From NCBI RefSeq assembly GCF_000307875.1, contig NZ_AJLS01000063.1:18138-82137 (forward strand): a DNA stretch of 64,000 nucleotides. The letters run 5' to 3'. The number at the start of each line of letters is the position of its first letter. The first letter of the stretch is position 1. This stretch comes from Neobacillus bataviensis LMG 21833 (lineage in GTDB: Bacteria; Bacillota; Bacilli; Bacillales; Cytobacillaceae). The translations under genes were made by a program, and so were the position numbers. The notes below the pieces were generated by a model, which saw only the letters and a list, made by a program, of their open reading frames with translations, ran no database searches and was not told the origin of the DNA. Positions 26,486-35,923 of the stretch are shown here, piece after piece.

Positions 26486-26513
26486 GAAGGACGGGTCAAT
26501 AATCGACCCGTCC
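26486..26513 (-). terminator. Terminator of trpB
   Basis: GGACGGGTC (26489-26497) pairs with GACCCGTCC (26505-26513), 7-base loop, then TTCTT on the minus strand. It directly follows the trpB stop. Confidence 0.8.
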
Positions 26514-26519
26514 CACCTA

Positions 26520-27686
26520 TTATTTTTTTAACATATGAAATACTTGTTCAACATCTTTATCACCACGGCCGGAGAGGTTCACAATCAACACATCATCGGC
26601 TGTTAATTCTTTTGCCAGTTTAATAGCATAGGCAACAGCATGGGAGCTTTCCAATGCCGGAATGATCCCTTCCGTTTTACTTAACAATTGGAAGGCCTCC
26701 AATGCCTCTTGACCAGTAACTTTTACGTACTCTGCCCTGCCGCTTGTTTTCAAATAACTATGCTCTGGGCCAACACCAGGATAATCCAAACCTGCAGCGA
26801 TGGAGTATGTTGGTTTCGGATCACCATTTTCATCAAGTAATGTTAAACATTTAAAGCCATGGATAACCGCAGGAACACCTTCGGATAAGGTCGGTGCTTC
26901 CGCTGGTTCGGCTCCAATTAAGCGAACATTTGGCTCTTCGATATAATGAGCAAATGCCCCTATTGCATTACTGCCGCCGCCTGTGCAGGCAATCACAGCT
27001 GTTGGCAATTTCCCTTCTTTTTCAAGGATCTGACGCTTTGATTCTTCGCTGATTATCGCCTGGAAGTGTTTGACCATGGTAGGATATGGATGCGGCCCCA
27101 CCGCCGAACCTAGTAAATAAAAGGTATTTTTATAGTTTTGCACCAGGTCGCCCAATGCTTCATCAACAGCATCCTTTAAACGGCCTTGCCCTTTTTCAAC
27201 AGGAACAACTTTTGCACCCAATAATTCCATTCGAAAGACATTCAAAGCCTGACGCTCAGTGTCCAGTTTACCCATATAAATAATACATTCCATCCCAAAC
27301 ATCGCGCATGCTGTGGCCGTCGCAACCCCGTGCTGTCCAGCCCCGGTTTCCGCGATAATCCGCTTCACACCCATCCGTTTTGCTAGTAAAATTTGTCCAA
27401 TCGCATTATTAATTTTATGGGAACCTGTATGGTTTAAATCCTCACGTTTGAGATACATCTTTGCACCGCCAATTTGCTTCGTTAAATTTTCGGCAAATGT
27501 CAGCGGATTTTCCCGGCCAATATATTCTTTCAAATAATATTTATATTCTTCAATGAATTCCGGATCATCCTTATATTTTAAAAATTGTTCCTCAAGCTCA
27601 TTCATTACCTGCTGCAAATCCTCAGGGACAAAACTGCCGCCAAACTCTCCAAAATAACCGTTGCTCACTACACTCACTTTTTCCAT
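26520..27686 (-). CDS. trpB: Tryptophan synthase beta chain (solitary)
   Basis: A 388-residue PLP enzyme that condenses indole and serine to tryptophan. The PLP Lys lies in HTGSHKINNA near residue 87; ETGAGQHG and the phosphate-binding GGGSNAIG are both present. The length and the N-terminal FGEFGGSFVPE mark it as the TrpB1 type that normally pairs with TrpA. No other trp gene is adjacent and the gene is closed by its own terminator, so here it is a stand-alone copy. An 8-bp inverted repeat lies at 27722-27748 upstream. Function secure; reason for isolation unknown. Confidence 0.94.
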   Translation of the reverse strand: MEKVSVVSNGYFGEFGGSFVPEDLQQVMNELEEQFLKYKDDPEFIEEYKYYLKEYIGRENPLTFAENLTKQIGGAKMYLKREDLNHTGSHKINNAIGQILLAKRMGVKRIIAETGAGQHGVATATACAMFGMECIIYMGKLDTERQALNVFRMELLGAKVVPVEKGQGRLKDAVDEALGDLVQNYKNTFYLLGSAVGPHPYPTMVKHFQAIISEESKRQILEKEGKLPTAVIACTGGGSNAIGAFAHYIEEPNVRLIGAEPAEAPTLSEGVPAVIHGFKCLTLLDENGDPKPTYSIAAGLDYPGVGPEHSYLKTSGRAEYVKVTGQEALEAFQLLSKTEGIIPALESSHAVAYAIKLAKELTADDVLIVNLSGRGDKDVEQVFHMLKK

Positions 27687-27721
27687 CCTCGACTCGTCTC
27701 CTTCTAAACTATCATTTTGGA

Positions 27722-27748
27722 TCAGTTAACTATAAAGTGATTAACTGA
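27722..27748. promoter_or_regulatory. Inverted repeat upstream of trpB
   Basis: TCAGTTAA (27722-27729) and TTAACTGA (27741-27748), 11-bp spacer, about 36 bp before trpB. A -10-like TATAGT overlaps the spacer on the minus strand. It could be an operator. I see no T-box leader or TRAP-type repeats. Confidence 0.4.
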
Positions 27749-27846
27749 ATATTCCACAAATTATCTTATCATACCGTGCCCTTTCTGCCAACTTTCCGAC
27801 AACAATCCAAAGCTAAAAAAGGCACTATATAACGTAAAAGTTACCG

Positions 27847-29040
27847 CTATTCATACCGAAGCGAATCAATCGGGTCAAGCTTGGCGGCTTTGTTGGCCGG
27901 AAGTAAGCCAAACAAGACACCAATAACCATTGAAAACAAAACCCCGCCTAACACTACCTGCCAGGATACCAGGGATGGCCAGCCAGCAAAGAAGCTGACA
28001 ATCGTTGCTGTTCCCCAGCCAAGAAAAATCCCCAAAATACCGCCAATCAATGTTAATGTAATCGATTCAATGAGAAATTGTGTTAAAACCTGTCCCCTGG
28101 TTGCTCCAAGTGCCATGCGGATCCCAATTTCTCTTGTTCTTTCTGTTACTGATACAAGCATAATATTCATGACCCCAATTCCGCCAACAAACAAAGAAAT
28201 GCCAGCAATACTTCCGATAATTAAGGTCATAATTTTCGTAATCTGACCAATCCCTTGGGCAATCTCTTCCATATTGATCACTTGATAGGATTTTTCCGTA
28301 TTATGCATATTATTGAGCAGCTTAGCTGCCTTTTTGCCAGCAGCCTGCAGTTTTTCAGGAGAAGCAGCCTGAAGCGTTACCTGGGTAAAATCACTGGTTC
28401 CATATATATTTTTCCATGTTTGAAATGGAAGGTAAACCTCCATTGAACCAAATGATAGGAGCCCTGTCGGCTTTTCCAAGACACCGATAATCTCGATTGG
28501 CTGGTTAGCAACCATCATAACCTTTCCAACTGGGTTTTCTTCTTTAAACAATTCTTCTTTCAATTTATCGCTAATGAGACCTGCACGTCTGCCTCCAAGG
28601 AAATCCGCAGAGGATAAACTTCTGCCCTTTGCGACCTTTAACTCATTAAGTTGTAAGTAAGCCTGATTAATCCCAGTTGCCGAGATATCCAATGCATCTT
28701 TTTGCAATCTGGCTGAAGATAATTTTGTACTCGAAGCAACAACTCGCTTAATTTCCGGAATTTGTTCGAGGGCTCGGATATCTTCCTGTTTAAATGGTGC
28801 CTGCATAAAGACGTTAGGGTTTGCCCGCATTTCTTCATCAGAGGGTTGATAAAACAGTTCAATCGTATTACCGGGTCCAGTGATCTGAGATTTCAGCATC
28901 GCTTCTCCCCCCTGACCGATGGCAACAACGATAATGACCGCACCGACTCCAATGATAATCCCAAGCATTGTCAAAATACTGCGCATCTTATGTGCCTTAA
29001 GTGAACTTAATGCCATGGAGAGATTTTCCATAAAACTCAT
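27847..29040 (-). CDS. yknZ: ABC exporter permease YknZ (MacB/FtsX family)
   Basis: A 397-residue permease with the MacB topology: an N-terminal helix after [20 protein letters not shown], a long extracytoplasmic domain (about 45-265) and three C-terminal helices forming the FtsX domain (from [38 protein letters not shown]). In B. subtilis YknWXYZ protects the cell from the SdpC cannibalism toxin and related peptides. It overlaps yknY by 4 bases (ATGA). It is the last gene of the operon. Confidence 0.92.
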   Translation of the reverse strand: MSFMENLSMALSSLKAHKMRSILTMLGIIIGVGAVIIVVAIGQGGEAMLKSQITGPGNTIELFYQPSDEEMRANPNVFMQAPFKQEDIRALEQIPEIKRVVASSTKLSSARLQKDALDISATGINQAYLQLNELKVAKGRSLSSADFLGGRRAGLISDKLKEELFKEENPVGKVMMVANQPIEIIGVLEKPTGLLSFGSMEVYLPFQTWKNIYGTSDFTQVTLQAASPEKLQAAGKKAAKLLNNMHNTEKSYQVINMEEIAQGIGQITKIMTLIIGSIAGISLFVGGIGVMNIMLVSVTERTREIGIRMALGATRGQVLTQFLIESITLTLIGGILGIFLGWGTATIVSFFAGWPSLVSWQVVLGGVLFSMVIGVLFGLLPANKAAKLDPIDSLRYE

Positions 29041-29729
29041 TTTAATCGCCCCCTCTCCGTCGTATCAGGGGTCTGGATCATTCCATCCCTAACCATAATC
29101 GTCCTGTTGGCATACTCTGCTACTTCGGGTTCGTGGGTAACAACGATTACCGTAACGCCTTCATTATTTAGTTCTCTAAATTGTTCCATAATGTCCATAC
29201 TAGTTTTCGTATCAAGTGCTCCTGTCGGTTCATCTGCTAAAATAAGCTTTGGCTTATTAACGACTGCCCTGGCAATAGCTACCCGCTGCTTTTGTCCGCC
29301 TGATAGTGCATTTGGAAGGTGATCCATCCGATCTGATAAGCCCACTTTGAATAACGCCTCTTCTGCGCGGATCTGACGCTCTTTTTTGGATATCCCGGCA
29401 TAAATCATCGGAAGTTCAACATTTTTTAATGCAGATAAGCGCGGCAGAAGATGAAATTGTTGGAAGACAAATCCGATAGACCGATTCCTAACCCGCGCCA
29501 ATTCCTTATCATTATATTGCGAGACATTTTCCCCTCCAAGGTAGTACTCTCCTTCAGAAGGCTTATCCAAACAGCCTATGATATTCATTAAAGTTGATTT
29601 CCCTGAACCTGAAGGTCCCATAATGGCAACAAATTCACCTTGCTTAATCCCAAGGCTAATCCCATTTAATACATGCACACTTTCTTTTCCAAGTAAAAAT
29701 GATTTAGTGATGGAATCGAGCTGGATCAT
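29037..29729 (-). CDS. yknY: ABC exporter ATPase YknY
   Basis: A 230-residue ATPase of the MacB/LolD type. Walker A is GPSGSGKST near residue 40, followed by the Q-loop [12 protein letters not shown], signature [14 protein letters not shown] and Walker [13 protein letters not shown]. It energises the YknX-YknZ export pump. It starts in a 4-base ATGA overlap with the end of yknX and ends in the same kind of overlap with yknZ, so the three are translationally coupled. Confidence 0.94.
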   Translation of the reverse strand: MIQLDSITKSFLLGKESVHVLNGISLGIKQGEFVAIMGPSGSGKSTLMNIIGCLDKPSEGEYYLGGENVSQYNDKELARVRNRSIGFVFQQFHLLPRLSALKNVELPMIYAGISKKERQIRAEEALFKVGLSDRMDHLPNALSGGQKQRVAIARAVVNKPKLILADEPTGALDTKTSMDIMEQFRELNNEGVTVIVVTHEPEVAEYANRTIMVRDGMIQTPDTTERGRLK

Positions 29730-30853
29730 TTGACTGTCACTTCCAACCCATTCTTAAGATTGTCGGGCCCATTAATGATGACTCGATCTCCTTTTATAAT
29801 ACCATCAAGAATTTCAATCTTTTCACCAGATGTAATCCCCGTTTTCACATCCTGCTTCCCGGCCTTTCCATCCTTTACAATAAACACATAAGGCTTATCA
29901 CCATCATCATGCACCGCATCGATTGGCAGCACCATAGCAGTCCTTTTCTCTGTTTCAATTTCCATTATCACCTGGAAACCCGGTTTTAAGGTCTTTGTGT
30001 CACCTAAAATATTTACAGTGACGGGATACTGAACGGCCTGGCTGCCATTTTGCATGCCCGCTTGGCTTTGCTGCGGTAGAACCGCAATCTTAGTGATTTC
30101 ACCTAGCCATTCCTGATCAGGCACTGCGTCAGACTTTACTGTAACCTTTTGTCCACTGCTAACTTTTAATGTGTCATATTCAGATAAAAGACCGGTTGCC
30201 GTCATTTCTTCAAGCTTGCCAATATGTATAACAGGTTCAGCCATGGTTCCCTCCAAGGAAGTAGAGTCAGGCTTCTTCGCGGATAAGACCACACCATCTA
30301 TTGTACTCTTAATCTCCAATTCAGCTTCACGTTTGCTGATCATATCCTTTTGAAGTGAGGTTTGCTTCAAATCCAAATTAGCTAATTTTTTTTCCATCTC
30401 TAGCTGTTCGAGTTCCGGGGCAAGCTGTTTCTTTGCTTCTTCCTTGCCAACTTGGTCTGCTAATGACTTTTCCTTGTCTTTTAACTGTTTTATTTTCTTA
30501 TCCATTTGATTAATCTTCAAATTTGCCGATTCAATCGCCAATTTGTTTTGCTCAATTTCTAAGTCTAGTTGAGGATTTTGAAGTTTTGCCACAACAGTCC
30601 CCTTAGTGACTTCCTGCCCTTCTTCCACAAGCAGTTCCTTCAGCTCCCCCTTATCAGGGGCGGCATATACAATTTGTTCCTCTCGTAGTTTTACCGTACC
30701 AGGAACCATCAATAGCGAGGAAATTTCCTCCTGTTTGATTTCAGCCGTTTTGACGGAAGGTCCTTTTGCAAAAACCTGCCGGTAAACGCTGACGGAAATC
30801 ATGATGATGACCAAGCAGATAACACCAATTACAATCCACGTTTTCTTCTTCAT
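29726..30853 (-). CDS. yknX: Membrane fusion/adaptor protein YknX
   Basis: About 375 residues. An N-terminal membrane anchor (about 4-27) is followed by a biotinyl-lipoyl-like half motif, a coiled-coil hairpin (about 95-165, many E/K/L heptads), the second lipoyl half, and beta-barrel domains typical of HlyD/RND-type adaptors. It links the MacB-type permease to the outside. The start is ATG 30853, which overlaps the yknW stop codon by one base (TAATG); the longer frame from 30937 lies inside yknW and is rejected. Confidence 0.9.
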   Translation of the reverse strand: MKKKTWIVIGVICLVIIMISVSVYRQVFAKGPSVKTAEIKQEEISSLLMVPGTVKLREEQIVYAAPDKGELKELLVEEGQEVTKGTVVAKLQNPQLDLEIEQNKLAIESANLKINQMDKKIKQLKDKEKSLADQVGKEEAKKQLAPELEQLEMEKKLANLDLKQTSLQKDMISKREAELEIKSTIDGVVLSAKKPDSTSLEGTMAEPVIHIGKLEEMTATGLLSEYDTLKVSSGQKVTVKSDAVPDQEWLGEITKIAVLPQQSQAGMQNGSQAVQYPVTVNILGDTKTLKPGFQVIMEIETEKRTAMVLPIDAVHDDGDKPYVFIVKDGKAGKQDVKTGITSGEKIEILDGIIKGDRVIINGPDNLKNGLEVTVK

Positions 30854-31524
30854 TATAGTTTCGGCGCTCCTTGAAATAGAGTTCCAATCAATCCAAATCC
30901 AATTTGAAGTAGGAAGAAGGCAATTGCGATTGTCCAAGCCAGCCCTTTAGAAAATTGAGCTGTTCTATTAAGTCCTAAAGCGGTTAATATAACGCCCCAG
31001 ATCCCAAATACTTCAAATGAGCCTAGGACCCCCGCTTTTTCTGAATTTAACAAACCTGCTAAACTGGTAATATAGATTTCCGGATTGCCGCCAATTCCAA
31101 ACCTAATCGCCATATTTAATAAGAGTCCGGCTGCTCCGATGATCATGATATAGGTATTCATAGAAAATAACTGTTTAAAGGTAACAGCGGCATTCGCTAT
31201 TTTTGCAATAATTAATTGGATCACACTGCTAATAAGAACACCCAAAATAGGTGCGAAAATTCCCGTTACGGCAACTGTTACCTTTGTAACTGCTAAAATT
31301 ATTTCCGCTTGATCTTCTGGTACACCTGAACCAATTAAGGTTTCCACATCCATTGACAGTGCCATTAGCGTCATCCCAATTGCATAGATGATACTTATTA
31401 AGATCAGCGGCCCCCATATTTTCGGATTTCCCTTTATCCTCTCAAACTGCAGCCCCGGGCTTGTAAACATTCCTACTAAACTTGGTCTCTCTTTCTTCAC
31501 ATTCATTTCTTTTTCTAATTCCAT
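30853..31524 (-). CDS. yknW: Yip1-family membrane protein YknW
   Basis: A 223-residue Yip1-domain protein with five predicted membrane helices (about 38-58, 84-108, 128-150, 170-190, 198-218) after a charged N-terminus; MFTSPGLQFERIKGNP is the conserved Yip1 start. In B. subtilis YknW associates with the YknXYZ exporter and is needed for assembly or full SdpC resistance. It is first in the operon and has a sigma-W-type promoter upstream (31572-31596). Confidence 0.88.
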   Translation of the reverse strand: MELEKEMNVKKERPSLVGMFTSPGLQFERIKGNPKIWGPLILISIIYAIGMTLMALSMDVETLIGSGVPEDQAEIILAVTKVTVAVTGIFAPILGVLISSVIQLIIAKIANAAVTFKQLFSMNTYIMIIGAAGLLLNMAIRFGIGGNPEIYITSLAGLLNSEKAGVLGSFEVFGIWGVILTALGLNRTAQFSKGLAWTIAIAFFLLQIGFGLIGTLFQGAPKL

Positions 31525-31571
31525 TTTTCAACACCCCTATTTCCACTTATGTAAAATATTCCTATTAAGTA

Positions 31572-31596
31572 TACGATAAAATGAAGGGAAAGTTTC
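31572..31596 (-). promoter_or_regulatory. Sigma-W-type promoter of yknWXYZ
   Basis: Minus strand GAAAC (31592-31596), 16-bp spacer, CGTA (31572-31575; context TCGTATAC). This is the sigma-W signature, and yknWXYZ belongs to the sigma-W regulon in B. subtilis, an envelope-stress response. Confidence 0.75.
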
Positions 31597-31635
31597 GTTT
31601 TTTTTGGAAAATAGTACCTCAAACCCAGCCCATAA

Positions 31636-31704
31636 ACATGAACCATAGTTCATGTTATATTGACAAAACAAAAGGATTATGCAATAATTGAACTATAGTT
31701 CATG
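31636..31704 (+). promoter_or_regulatory. Consensus promoter flanked by two like palindromes
   Basis: Sigma-A promoter TTGACA (31660-31665), 17 bp, AATAAT (31683-31688). Just upstream is ACATGAAC-CATA-GTTCATGT (31636-31655), and overlapping the -10 end is TTGAAC-TATA-GTTCATG (31688-31704). Centres are 50 bp apart. The common core is TGAAC-NATA-GTTCA. It drives the CorC-family gene and may also affect the divergent ykn operon. The regulator is not in the neighbourhood. Confidence 0.7.
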
Positions 31705-31788
31705 TTAATACCAACCAATAAGTAGATTAATATTTTCAAAAAATATACAACTGGAGGTGTGAGCCTTAACGAAGTTAAGGCCTGCCAT

Positions 31789-33120
31789 TTGGACATAGTA
31801 AACTTGTTCATTATTGCTATCTTCATCGCATTAACTGCATTCTTTGTTGCGGTGGAGTTTGCAATTGTAAAAGTAAGAAGCACACGAATCGATCAACTAA
31901 TGAATGAAGGAAAAAGAGGAGCAAAGTCTGCCAAACAGGTAGTGACACATTTGGATGAATATTTATCCGCTTGTCAGCTCGGTATTACCGTTACCGCTCT
32001 AGGTATAGGCTGGCTAGGAGAGCCAACTGTTTCAAAACTACTAGAGCCGCTATTTCATATCATTCATCTTAATAGTTCCGTCAGCCATATTCTATCCATC
32101 ATCATTGCCTTTGCGTTTGTGACATTTATTAATGTGGTTATCGGCGAATTGGCTCCTAAATCGTTTGCCATCCAAAAAGCTGAAACAGTTACTCTTTTAT
32201 TTGCTAAGCCGATGATCTGGTTTTACAAATTGTTTTATCCCTTCATTTGGCTGCTTAATACTTCCTCAAGGAAGATTACGGGGTTATTCGGGCTTAAACC
32301 ATCTTCTGAAAACGAGTTAGCCCATTCAGAAGATGAATTAAGGATTATTCTTTCTGAAAGTTATAAAAGCGGGGAAATTAACGAATCAGAATTAACCTAC
32401 GTGAATAACGTTTTTGATTTTAATAATCGAATGGCCAAAGAAATTATGGTCCCTCGGACTGAAATGGTAGGAATCTCTGTCGATGATCAGCCTGAAAATA
32501 TCCTTTCGTTAATTAAAGAACAAAAATATACGCGCTATCCCGTTTTTAACGGTGATAAGGATAATATTGTTGGTATAGTAAATATCAAAGATATCTTAAC
32601 CAGCAAACTAGCACATGACATAGCTAATAAGAAGTCAATTACATCTTTCATTAAACCGGTCATTAGCGTAATTGACACCATCCCAATTCAACATTTATTG
32701 CTAAAAATGCAAAAAGATAGAACCCATATGGCCATCCTTTTGGATGAGTTTGGTGGTACTTCAGGTCTCGTAACAGTTGAAGACATCCTCGAAGAAATTG
32801 TTGGGGATATCCGAGATGAATTCGATGCCGATGAAGTTCCTGAAGTACGAAAAATTAAGGATCAGCATTATATTGTCAATGGGAAGGTTCTTATTGAGAC
32901 AATTAATGACCTTTTAGGCACATCGTATTCAAATAAGGATTTAGATACCATTGGCGGCTGGTTCCTTTCTAATAAATTCGAAGCTAAAATTGGTGATAGC
33001 ATTGAAATGGACGGTTTTTCATTTAGAATAAAGGAAATGGAAGAACATCATATTTTATTTTTGGAGATACAGAAACTGGCTGAAAAGGAGTTCACTCTAC
33101 CTGAAAAATCGGTTTCTTAA
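31789..33120 (+). CDS. CNNM/CorC-family transporter (hemolysin C-like)
   Basis: About 443 residues: a DUF21/CNNM membrane domain with three or four helices (about 1-185; [20 protein letters not shown]), paired CBS domains (about 205-330) and a C-terminal CorC_HlyC domain. Such proteins move or sense Mg2+ or other divalent cations. TTG 31789 gives the usual family start MDIVNLFI, though a frame opening at GTG 31759 exists one base after a strong GGAGG. A 7-bp hairpin (31764-31780, GAA loop) lies between the two. It has its own promoter with paired operators. Confidence 0.85.
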   Translation: MDIVNLFIIAIFIALTAFFVAVEFAIVKVRSTRIDQLMNEGKRGAKSAKQVVTHLDEYLSACQLGITVTALGIGWLGEPTVSKLLEPLFHIIHLNSSVSHILSIIIAFAFVTFINVVIGELAPKSFAIQKAETVTLLFAKPMIWFYKLFYPFIWLLNTSSRKITGLFGLKPSSENELAHSEDELRIILSESYKSGEINESELTYVNNVFDFNNRMAKEIMVPRTEMVGISVDDQPENILSLIKEQKYTRYPVFNGDKDNIVGIVNIKDILTSKLAHDIANKKSITSFIKPVISVIDTIPIQHLLLKMQKDRTHMAILLDEFGGTSGLVTVEDILEEIVGDIRDEFDADEVPEVRKIKDQHYIVNGKVLIETINDLLGTSYSNKDLDTIGGWFLSNKFEAKIGDSIEMDGFSFRIKEMEEHHILFLEIQKLAEKEFTLPEKSVS

Positions 33121-33132
33121 CGAATATCTACC

Positions 33133-33167
33133 AAAAACGGACTGAATCTAGTATTCAGTCCGTTTTT
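33133..33167. terminator. Bidirectional terminator after the CorC-family gene
   Basis: AAAAACGGACTGAAT (33133-33147) pairs with ATTCAGTCCGTTTTT (33153-33167). It serves the converging CorC-family and aldo/keto reductase genes. Confidence 0.9.
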
Positions 33168-33172
33168 TGCTT

Positions 33173-34099
33173 TTAAGGTACGATATTCCCCGCAGCCTTG
33201 TAGATTTGATACCATTCTTCCCTCGTCAATTTGATTTCAGCACCTTTACATGCATCTTTCAATCGCGAAGTATTAGTTGTACCAAGTACTACTTGAATGT
33301 TAGCAGGATGACGCGTAATCCACGCAGTTGCAATGGCGGTATTCGTTACACCATACTTTTCGGCAATAGAATCTACTACTTTATTTAAATTTGGAAAACG
33401 TTCCAAATCACCTAAAAACGAACCTTCAAAGAAACCGTGCTGATATGGAGACCATGCTTGCATCGTAATATCATGTAAACGACAATATTCCAAAATGCTG
33501 CTATCGCGGTTAATCGCTTGGTCATCCTTCATATTTAATGCAATCCCGGAGTCAATCATCGGTGTATGCGCAATACTAAACTGAAGTTGATTCACCACTA
33601 ATTTATAAGGTATATATCTTTGTAAAAGTTCAATCTGTGCCGGATTATGATTTGATACTCCAAAATACTTAACCTTCCCACCAGTATGCAGCTCCTCAAA
33701 TGCCTCCGCTACCTCAGTTGGTTCCATCAATGTATCTGGACGATGCAGCAGCAGTATATCAAGGTACTCTGTTTTTAATCGCTTTAAAATCCCATTAACA
33801 GACTCAATGATATGCTTCTTCGAAAAATCAAAATAGCCTTCTGGAGAGATAATACCACATTTACTTTGGAGGATCATTTTTTCACGAATGCTCGAATTCA
33901 TTTGAATGGCTTCCGAAAAAATCTCCTCACACTTACCCTTTCCATAGATATCAGCATGGTCAAAAAAGTTAATTCCCTCATCCAATGCTGTTCTGATTAA
34001 CTTCTCAGCTTCAGGCAAAGAAAGCTGTGTTAAACGCATATTTCCCATAATCATGTTAGAAACATTTAAGTCAGTATTGGCGATGTTTATGTATTTCAT
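33173..34099 (-). CDS. Aldo/keto reductase (YdhF-like)
   Basis: A 308-residue NADPH-dependent oxidoreductase of the AKR superfamily. The catalytic tetrad is visible: Asp and Tyr in FFDHADIYGKG, Lys in LQSKCGI and His in LLHRPD; the cofactor end is VVLGTTNTSRLKDA. The substrate is unknown. The start is ATG 34099, eight bases after GGAGGG; the frame extending to 34189 has no ribosome binding site. It is a single gene sharing a terminator with its convergent neighbour. Confidence 0.9.
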   Translation of the reverse strand: MKYINIANTDLNVSNMIMGNMRLTQLSLPEAEKLIRTALDEGINFFDHADIYGKGKCEEIFSEAIQMNSSIREKMILQSKCGIISPEGYFDFSKKHIIESVNGILKRLKTEYLDILLLHRPDTLMEPTEVAEAFEELHTGGKVKYFGVSNHNPAQIELLQRYIPYKLVVNQLQFSIAHTPMIDSGIALNMKDDQAINRDSSILEYCRLHDITMQAWSPYQHGFFEGSFLGDLERFPNLNKVVDSIAEKYGVTNTAIATAWITRHPANIQVVLGTTNTSRLKDACKGAEIKLTREEWYQIYKAAGNIVP

Positions 34100-34217
34100 T
34101 TCGAACCCTCCTTTTATTTTTTTCACTATCATTATACTCTTGTATGGAAGCACATTGAAAATGCAATGCCTACTGGAAAAGCACTGCATTTGCTTAAATG
34201 AATTTTTTGTGAACGAC

Positions 34218-35225
34218 TTAATGTCCTTGGATTAACTCCTGCCGGTCATCTGCTTGCGGTGGTTCCTCCAACCATCCTTTTTTAATCATTATTTTGGCAC
34301 CGTCCTCAGCATAGAGAGATACTTCCGGTATTAAGGAGGCATATTTTAACGCTATATCCCTTCGCGGACTTGCCGCCATTGCCATCGCATAATTCCCAAT
34401 ACCTGATGCATTCATTGCCGCTATATGAAACATCAACAGCTTGTCAGAAAAAATGCTTGATGTACAATCTGAGACATTTGCATCCCAGCTCATCGGAACA
34501 GGCAGCCCCTCTTCCTTTAAAAAGTTACTAAAAATGTCTATGTGATCCTGTGCCAATTTCATTCCTTTTACAAAAAACTGTTTGACTTCTTTATCCTTAG
34601 CAATTTGCGCAAACCCTGTTATTAATGCTTTTCCAATTGCATTCGTTTTAACATTGAAAAATAAATGGCTGATTTCCACTGAGGTTACAGCCCTTTTCTT
34701 ACCCCAAAACCCTGATAAATAATGGGTTTGCTTTACAAATTCCACCGCATCAGGCGTCGTTATGTATGGTGGTTTTATATATGTTCCTTGTTTCAATAAA
34801 AGGTTCCGTGTTAAATCTTGTAATTCAACTCCTGCGTTTAGGACACTTTTATGAAAAGTGACCACATCAGGGCGAGTGACTAAACCTAAAACACCGCCAC
34901 TTGCCTGCATCGCAAGAATCGACATATGCCTCAAATATGTTAAGACAAAAGTATCCGAAAACAGCTTTGGTGCTTTCGGATTAACATCTTGGTCAGTAAA
35001 TCCCATTGGTATTGGGAAATCATCCTTTTTAAAAATGTCTTGCATTATCGTTATATTCCTTTTTGCTGTGTGTATGGTAAATTCAATAATTGGGCGAACT
35101 TCCTCGTCATTCACCGTCTCCAAAAAGTACCTATTCACACACACTGCCAATGAGTCATTCATAAATTGAGTCCATAATCCACTCATTTCCGCAGCAGTTA
35201 ATGGTATTTTTGATTTGTCTTCCAT
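34218..35225 (-). CDS. DUF3231 family protein
   Basis: A 335-residue soluble protein made of two similar helical halves (about 5-165 and 175-325). Each has an LTAAE/VTSVEIS start, a run of Phe/His-rich helices and a DFPIPMGF / EGLPVPMSW loop followed by FSD. This duplicated ferritin-like pattern is DUF3231, common in spore-forming Bacillaceae and of unknown function. ATG 35225 or 35231, both after GGAGG. It is a lone gene. Confidence 0.8.
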   Translation of the reverse strand: MEDKSKIPLTAAEMSGLWTQFMNDSLAVCVNRYFLETVNDEEVRPIIEFTIHTAKRNITIMQDIFKKDDFPIPMGFTDQDVNPKAPKLFSDTFVLTYLRHMSILAMQASGGVLGLVTRPDVVTFHKSVLNAGVELQDLTRNLLLKQGTYIKPPYITTPDAVEFVKQTHYLSGFWGKKRAVTSVEISHLFFNVKTNAIGKALITGFAQIAKDKEVKQFFVKGMKLAQDHIDIFSNFLKEEGLPVPMSWDANVSDCTSSIFSDKLLMFHIAAMNASGIGNYAMAMAASPRRDIALKYASLIPEVSLYAEDGAKIMIKKGWLEEPPQADDRQELIQGH

Positions 35226-35404
35226 ATACATACCACCTCCAATGATCTACTCTTTAATTTTAATGAGCAAAGCTTTGGGAATAGTATCCACAAATAGAGA
35301 AAAGTTATGAGGATGGGTTTGTTGATCTTTGAATAATTAAATCTGGCTACCTTTGGAGAAAAAAACGACATGTTCCTTATACTCGTCGTGTTGTTTACTT
35401 TTTA

Positions 35405-35923
35405 TTATTTTCGCTCTAAATCAAGCAATTGTGTCTTCATCTCTAGTCCGCCGCGATAGCCAGTTAGTGAGCCATTTTTACCAACTACCCGATGGCATGG
35501 CACAGTAATTAACACCGGATTCGCTCCAATAGCCGCTCCTACTGCACGTACTGCCGCTGGCTTATTGATTTGTTTTGCGATGTCGGAATAGGATTTTGTC
35601 TCCCCAAACGGAATCTTACAAAGTGCGTTCCATACAGCAACTTGGAAGTCTGTTCCATGATAATCAAACGGGACAGTAAAATTCTTTCGATTTCCATCAA
35701 GATATTGGATTAGTTCATTTGCATAAGGCTTTAGCTTCTCCCTGTCCTCTACGAGAGGGCATCCTGGGAAACGTTTTTCTACCCAAGCAGACAATTCCTC
35801 AAATTCCTTGTTCAGTGATCCGACGTAACAAAGCCCCTTGTCTGTCGTAGCAATATAAAGATTCCAATTTTTATAATTGAGAAATGACCAATAAATGGGG
35901 GTCTTATTATTGTGATCTTTCAT
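35405..35923 (-). CDS. ogt: Methylated-DNA--protein-cysteine methyltransferase
   Basis: A 172-residue suicide protein that removes O6-alkyl groups from guanine. The active-site motif VPCHRVVG is near residue 142, after the helix-turn-helix region FGETKSYSDIAKQI and the Arg/Asn hinge RAVGAAIGANP; the C-terminal YRGG and LLDLE are typical. It overlaps the end of adaA by 4 bases, forming an adaA-ogt operon comparable to adaA-adaB of B. subtilis. Confidence 0.94.
   Translation of the reverse strand: MKDHNNKTPIYWSFLNYKNWNLYIATTDKGLCYVGSLNKEFEELSAWVEKRFPGCPLVEDREKLKPYANELIQYLDGNRKNFTVPFDYHGTDFQVAVWNALCKIPFGETKSYSDIAKQINKPAAVRAVGAAIGANPVLITVPCHRVVGKNGSLTGYRGGLEMKTQLLDLERK

Noticed and set aside
27687..27846. 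T-box or TRAP leader for trpB
   Set aside because: The leader is short, with no T-box TGGNGGGT-type sequence and no series of G/TAG triplets. Only an inverted repeat is present.
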